Below are positions 62,828-64,000 of a stretch of DNA of 64,000 bases, one piece after another. The DNA is taken from the NCBI GenBank assembly GCA_037179335.1, contig JAKZHN010000030.1, positions 1 through 64,000 of the forward strand. The letters run 5' to 3'. The notes under the pieces are model-generated. The model ran no database searches. It saw only the letters and a list, made by a program, of their open reading frames with translations, and had not been told where the DNA came from. The first letter of the stretch is position 1, and each line of letters opens with the position of its first letter. Position numbers and translations under genes: made by a program. The stretch comes from Cyclaneusma minus. Lineage: Eukaryota; Ascomycota; Leotiomycetes; Marthamycetales; Marthamycetaceae.

Positions 62828-63675
62828 ATGTCGATAATCCAGCAACACAGCAACGCCTCTCTGGCCGAGAACTGGCGCACCATAAACATCGATGCGCTGG
62901 ACCCCGAATCTTCCACCAATTTCGACACTGCGACACTACATGCGCCGCTGGCGCCCGTGTCGGATGCCGAAGTTAAGGAGCTGGCGCAGCAGGTGAGGCA
63001 GCTGTTGCGGGGAGGAGATGCCGAGGGTGCGTTGAGGGGAGCTTTGGAGAGTGCGCCGGTTGGCGGAAGTGAGGCTGTTAAGGTATGTCTGGGTGAGGTT
63101 TTTCATGCTGGTGTCTGAGGCGCGGGAATGCTTCAATCTGGACGTGCTTGCATGAGAGCAAGATGTATGGGCTGTGAGGATGGGAATTGGAACATAGCGA
63201 CGGCAGATGCAGGAAGACATGATTGCTGACGAGTAGAAACTCGCAGGATGTCCATCTCCAGACCGTAACGGAAGTCTTGCAGTCCATCAAAGCGTCGGAC
63301 ATGACGCCCATGCTGCAGCGCATCTATGCGAGCGAGGGCGGCTCGGAGGCCTTGGACACACTGATGAAATATCTGTTGGTTTACCACCTCTCCCCATCCA
63401 GCTATATACTCGTTTCTGATGTGCGCTGTTTTTTCTTTAGCTACAAGGGCATGGCAAGCACTGCTTCTAGCCAATCTGCAGCACGGGGAGCGGCTTCGAA
63501 ATCTTCGAACTTGACGCCTCAGTCGACGGGGTTCAGTCAGATGGGAGGCCGCAATTATGCTGCTGCGAGCGAGGGCGGTGCTACGAGTGTGCTGCTGAGC
63601 TGGCATGAGAAGGTTGTGGAGGTCGCTGGCTTGGGATGCGTGGGGAGGGTGATGACGGATAGGAGAAGAGTGTAG
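62828..63675 (+). CDS. ARC15: Arp2/3 complex subunit 5 (p16-Arc)
   Basis: 205 aa in exons 62828-63082, 63247-63374 and 63441-63675. Smallest subunit of the Arp2/3 actin nucleator, needed for branched actin at cortical patches. Start MSIIQQHSNASLAENWRTIN; family blocks are WRTINIDALDPESSTNFD, then VRQLLRGGDAEGALRGALES. After splicing come DVHLQTVTEVLQSIKASDM, YKGMA and VLLSWHEKVVEVAGLGCVGR, with MTDRRRV at the end. The 164-bp first intron is long for this window, and the second donor is the weaker GTTGGT, chosen because it restores KYLYKGM. The frame open upstream of 62828 belongs to the leader. Confidence 0.93.
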
Positions 63676-63969
63676 AGGACATGGGTGCCTCAGAGACTGA
63701 ACGGGGGTAGGACATTACTTACAAACTCGATTGTGGCGCTCCCGAAATTCTCCTTGACTTCCAATAGTTGTGAGTATTGCAGTCTATTCTGATTGAGTGA
63801 CTCTTTTCTTCATCGTTTCACCCGGCCGAGTAAACCCAGTGTCTGGCTGGTGTCGTCCTTTCAAGTGCCAAAGAATTGTTTACTACAAGTAAAATGAGCC
63901 TTAATAACGTAAGGTATATATATACATTGATATAGAGGCTCGCAGGGCCTCTGGGTCCAAAAAATGCAA
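63676..63969. other. Intergenic, 3' of ARPC5
   Basis: 3' UTR of ARPC5 and spacer to the 5S gene. A TATATATATACA tract lies near 63914. Nothing coding. Confidence 0.45.
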
Positions 63970-64000
63970 AACATACAACAGCAGGTATTCGCTGGTGGTC
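63970..64000 (-). rRNA. 5S rRNA, 3' end, cut by the window edge
   Basis: The 31 bases at the window end are identical to the 3' end of the 5S gene at 31252 (complement of GACCACCAGCGAATACCTGC...). A T-run in the minus strand follows the 3' end (TTTTGCATTTTTT), a good RNA polymerase III stop. The rest lies beyond the window. Confidence 0.8.

Noticed and set aside
1..64000. CRISPR arrays, bacterial operons, prophage
   Set aside because: Intron-containing eukaryotic genes throughout; the only regular short repeats are the 19-bp MITE cores, which have no spacers.

Overview
The window is nuclear DNA of a filamentous ascomycete (Pezizomycotina; a leotiomycete-like fungus is my best guess, unproven). 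Supporting signs are many 45-110 bp introns with GT...AG ends and CTAAC/CTGAC-type branch sites, a dispersed 5S rRNA gene, a tRNA-Lys with an intron after position 37, an alpha-type pheromone precursor with a GQPC core, and AT-rich repeat relics. Protein positions and exon joins below were read by eye from the sequence; family names come from recognising motifs, not from any search.

The window is not one clean contig. It opens with 98 C, has 87 G ending in a single n at 4359, and has a second n at 31801 flanked by an exact 553-bp duplication (31248-31800 = 31802-32354). Gene order across 4359 should not be trusted; across 31801 the overlap argues that the two pieces are truly adjacent but were not merged.

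Layout. 0.6-3.6 kb: an unknown protein diverging from proteasome subunit alpha-7 (PRE10). 4.3-4.9 kb: AT-rich, homopolymer-rich debris. 4.9-6.7 kb: a CocE/NonD hydrolase, then a 3.4-kb gap with one doubtful gene. 10.1-16.3 kb: trehalose synthase regulatory subunit, a t6A dehydratase (TCD1-like), and an SDR with a missing catalytic Lys. 17-23.4 kb: a small membrane protein, PRP38, the ER J-protein ERJ5, a PRA1-family protein and an unknown basic protein with an unresolved start. 24-27 kb: a secreted SMP-30-like propeller and a coiled-coil protein. 27.9-32.9 kb: the pheromone precursor, mitochondrial IDH1, and a CAP/PR-1 secreted protein whose oversized intron contains a 5S rRNA gene. 34-43.4 kb: an APH-like kinase, M1 aminopeptidase (APE2-like, with a mitochondrial presequence), PRP28 and mitochondrial ribosomal protein mL59. 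44-50 kb: tRNA-Lys, a serine-rich protein, transposon relics and a three-exon Kex2-processed Tyr-rich peptide precursor. 50.6-56.5 kb: YSH1 and TAF4, divergent around one promoter region. 56.5-62.8 kb: a 6.3-kb gap with one possible small gene. 62.8-63.7 kb: ARPC5, then the start of another 5S gene at the window edge.

Most genes are housekeeping: splicing (PRP38, PRP28), mRNA 3' end formation (YSH1), transcription (TAF4), protein turnover (PRE10, APE2), ER/Golgi (ERJ5, PRA1) and mitochondria (IDH1, mL59, TCD1). The accessory interest is in two Kex2-type precursors (27.9 kb, 48.9 kb), a MITE family built on a 19-bp repeat (23.6, 33.4 and a relic at 44.4 kb), a hAT-like MITE with a perfect 8-bp target duplication (48.1 kb), and the 5S gene inside a protein-gene intron.
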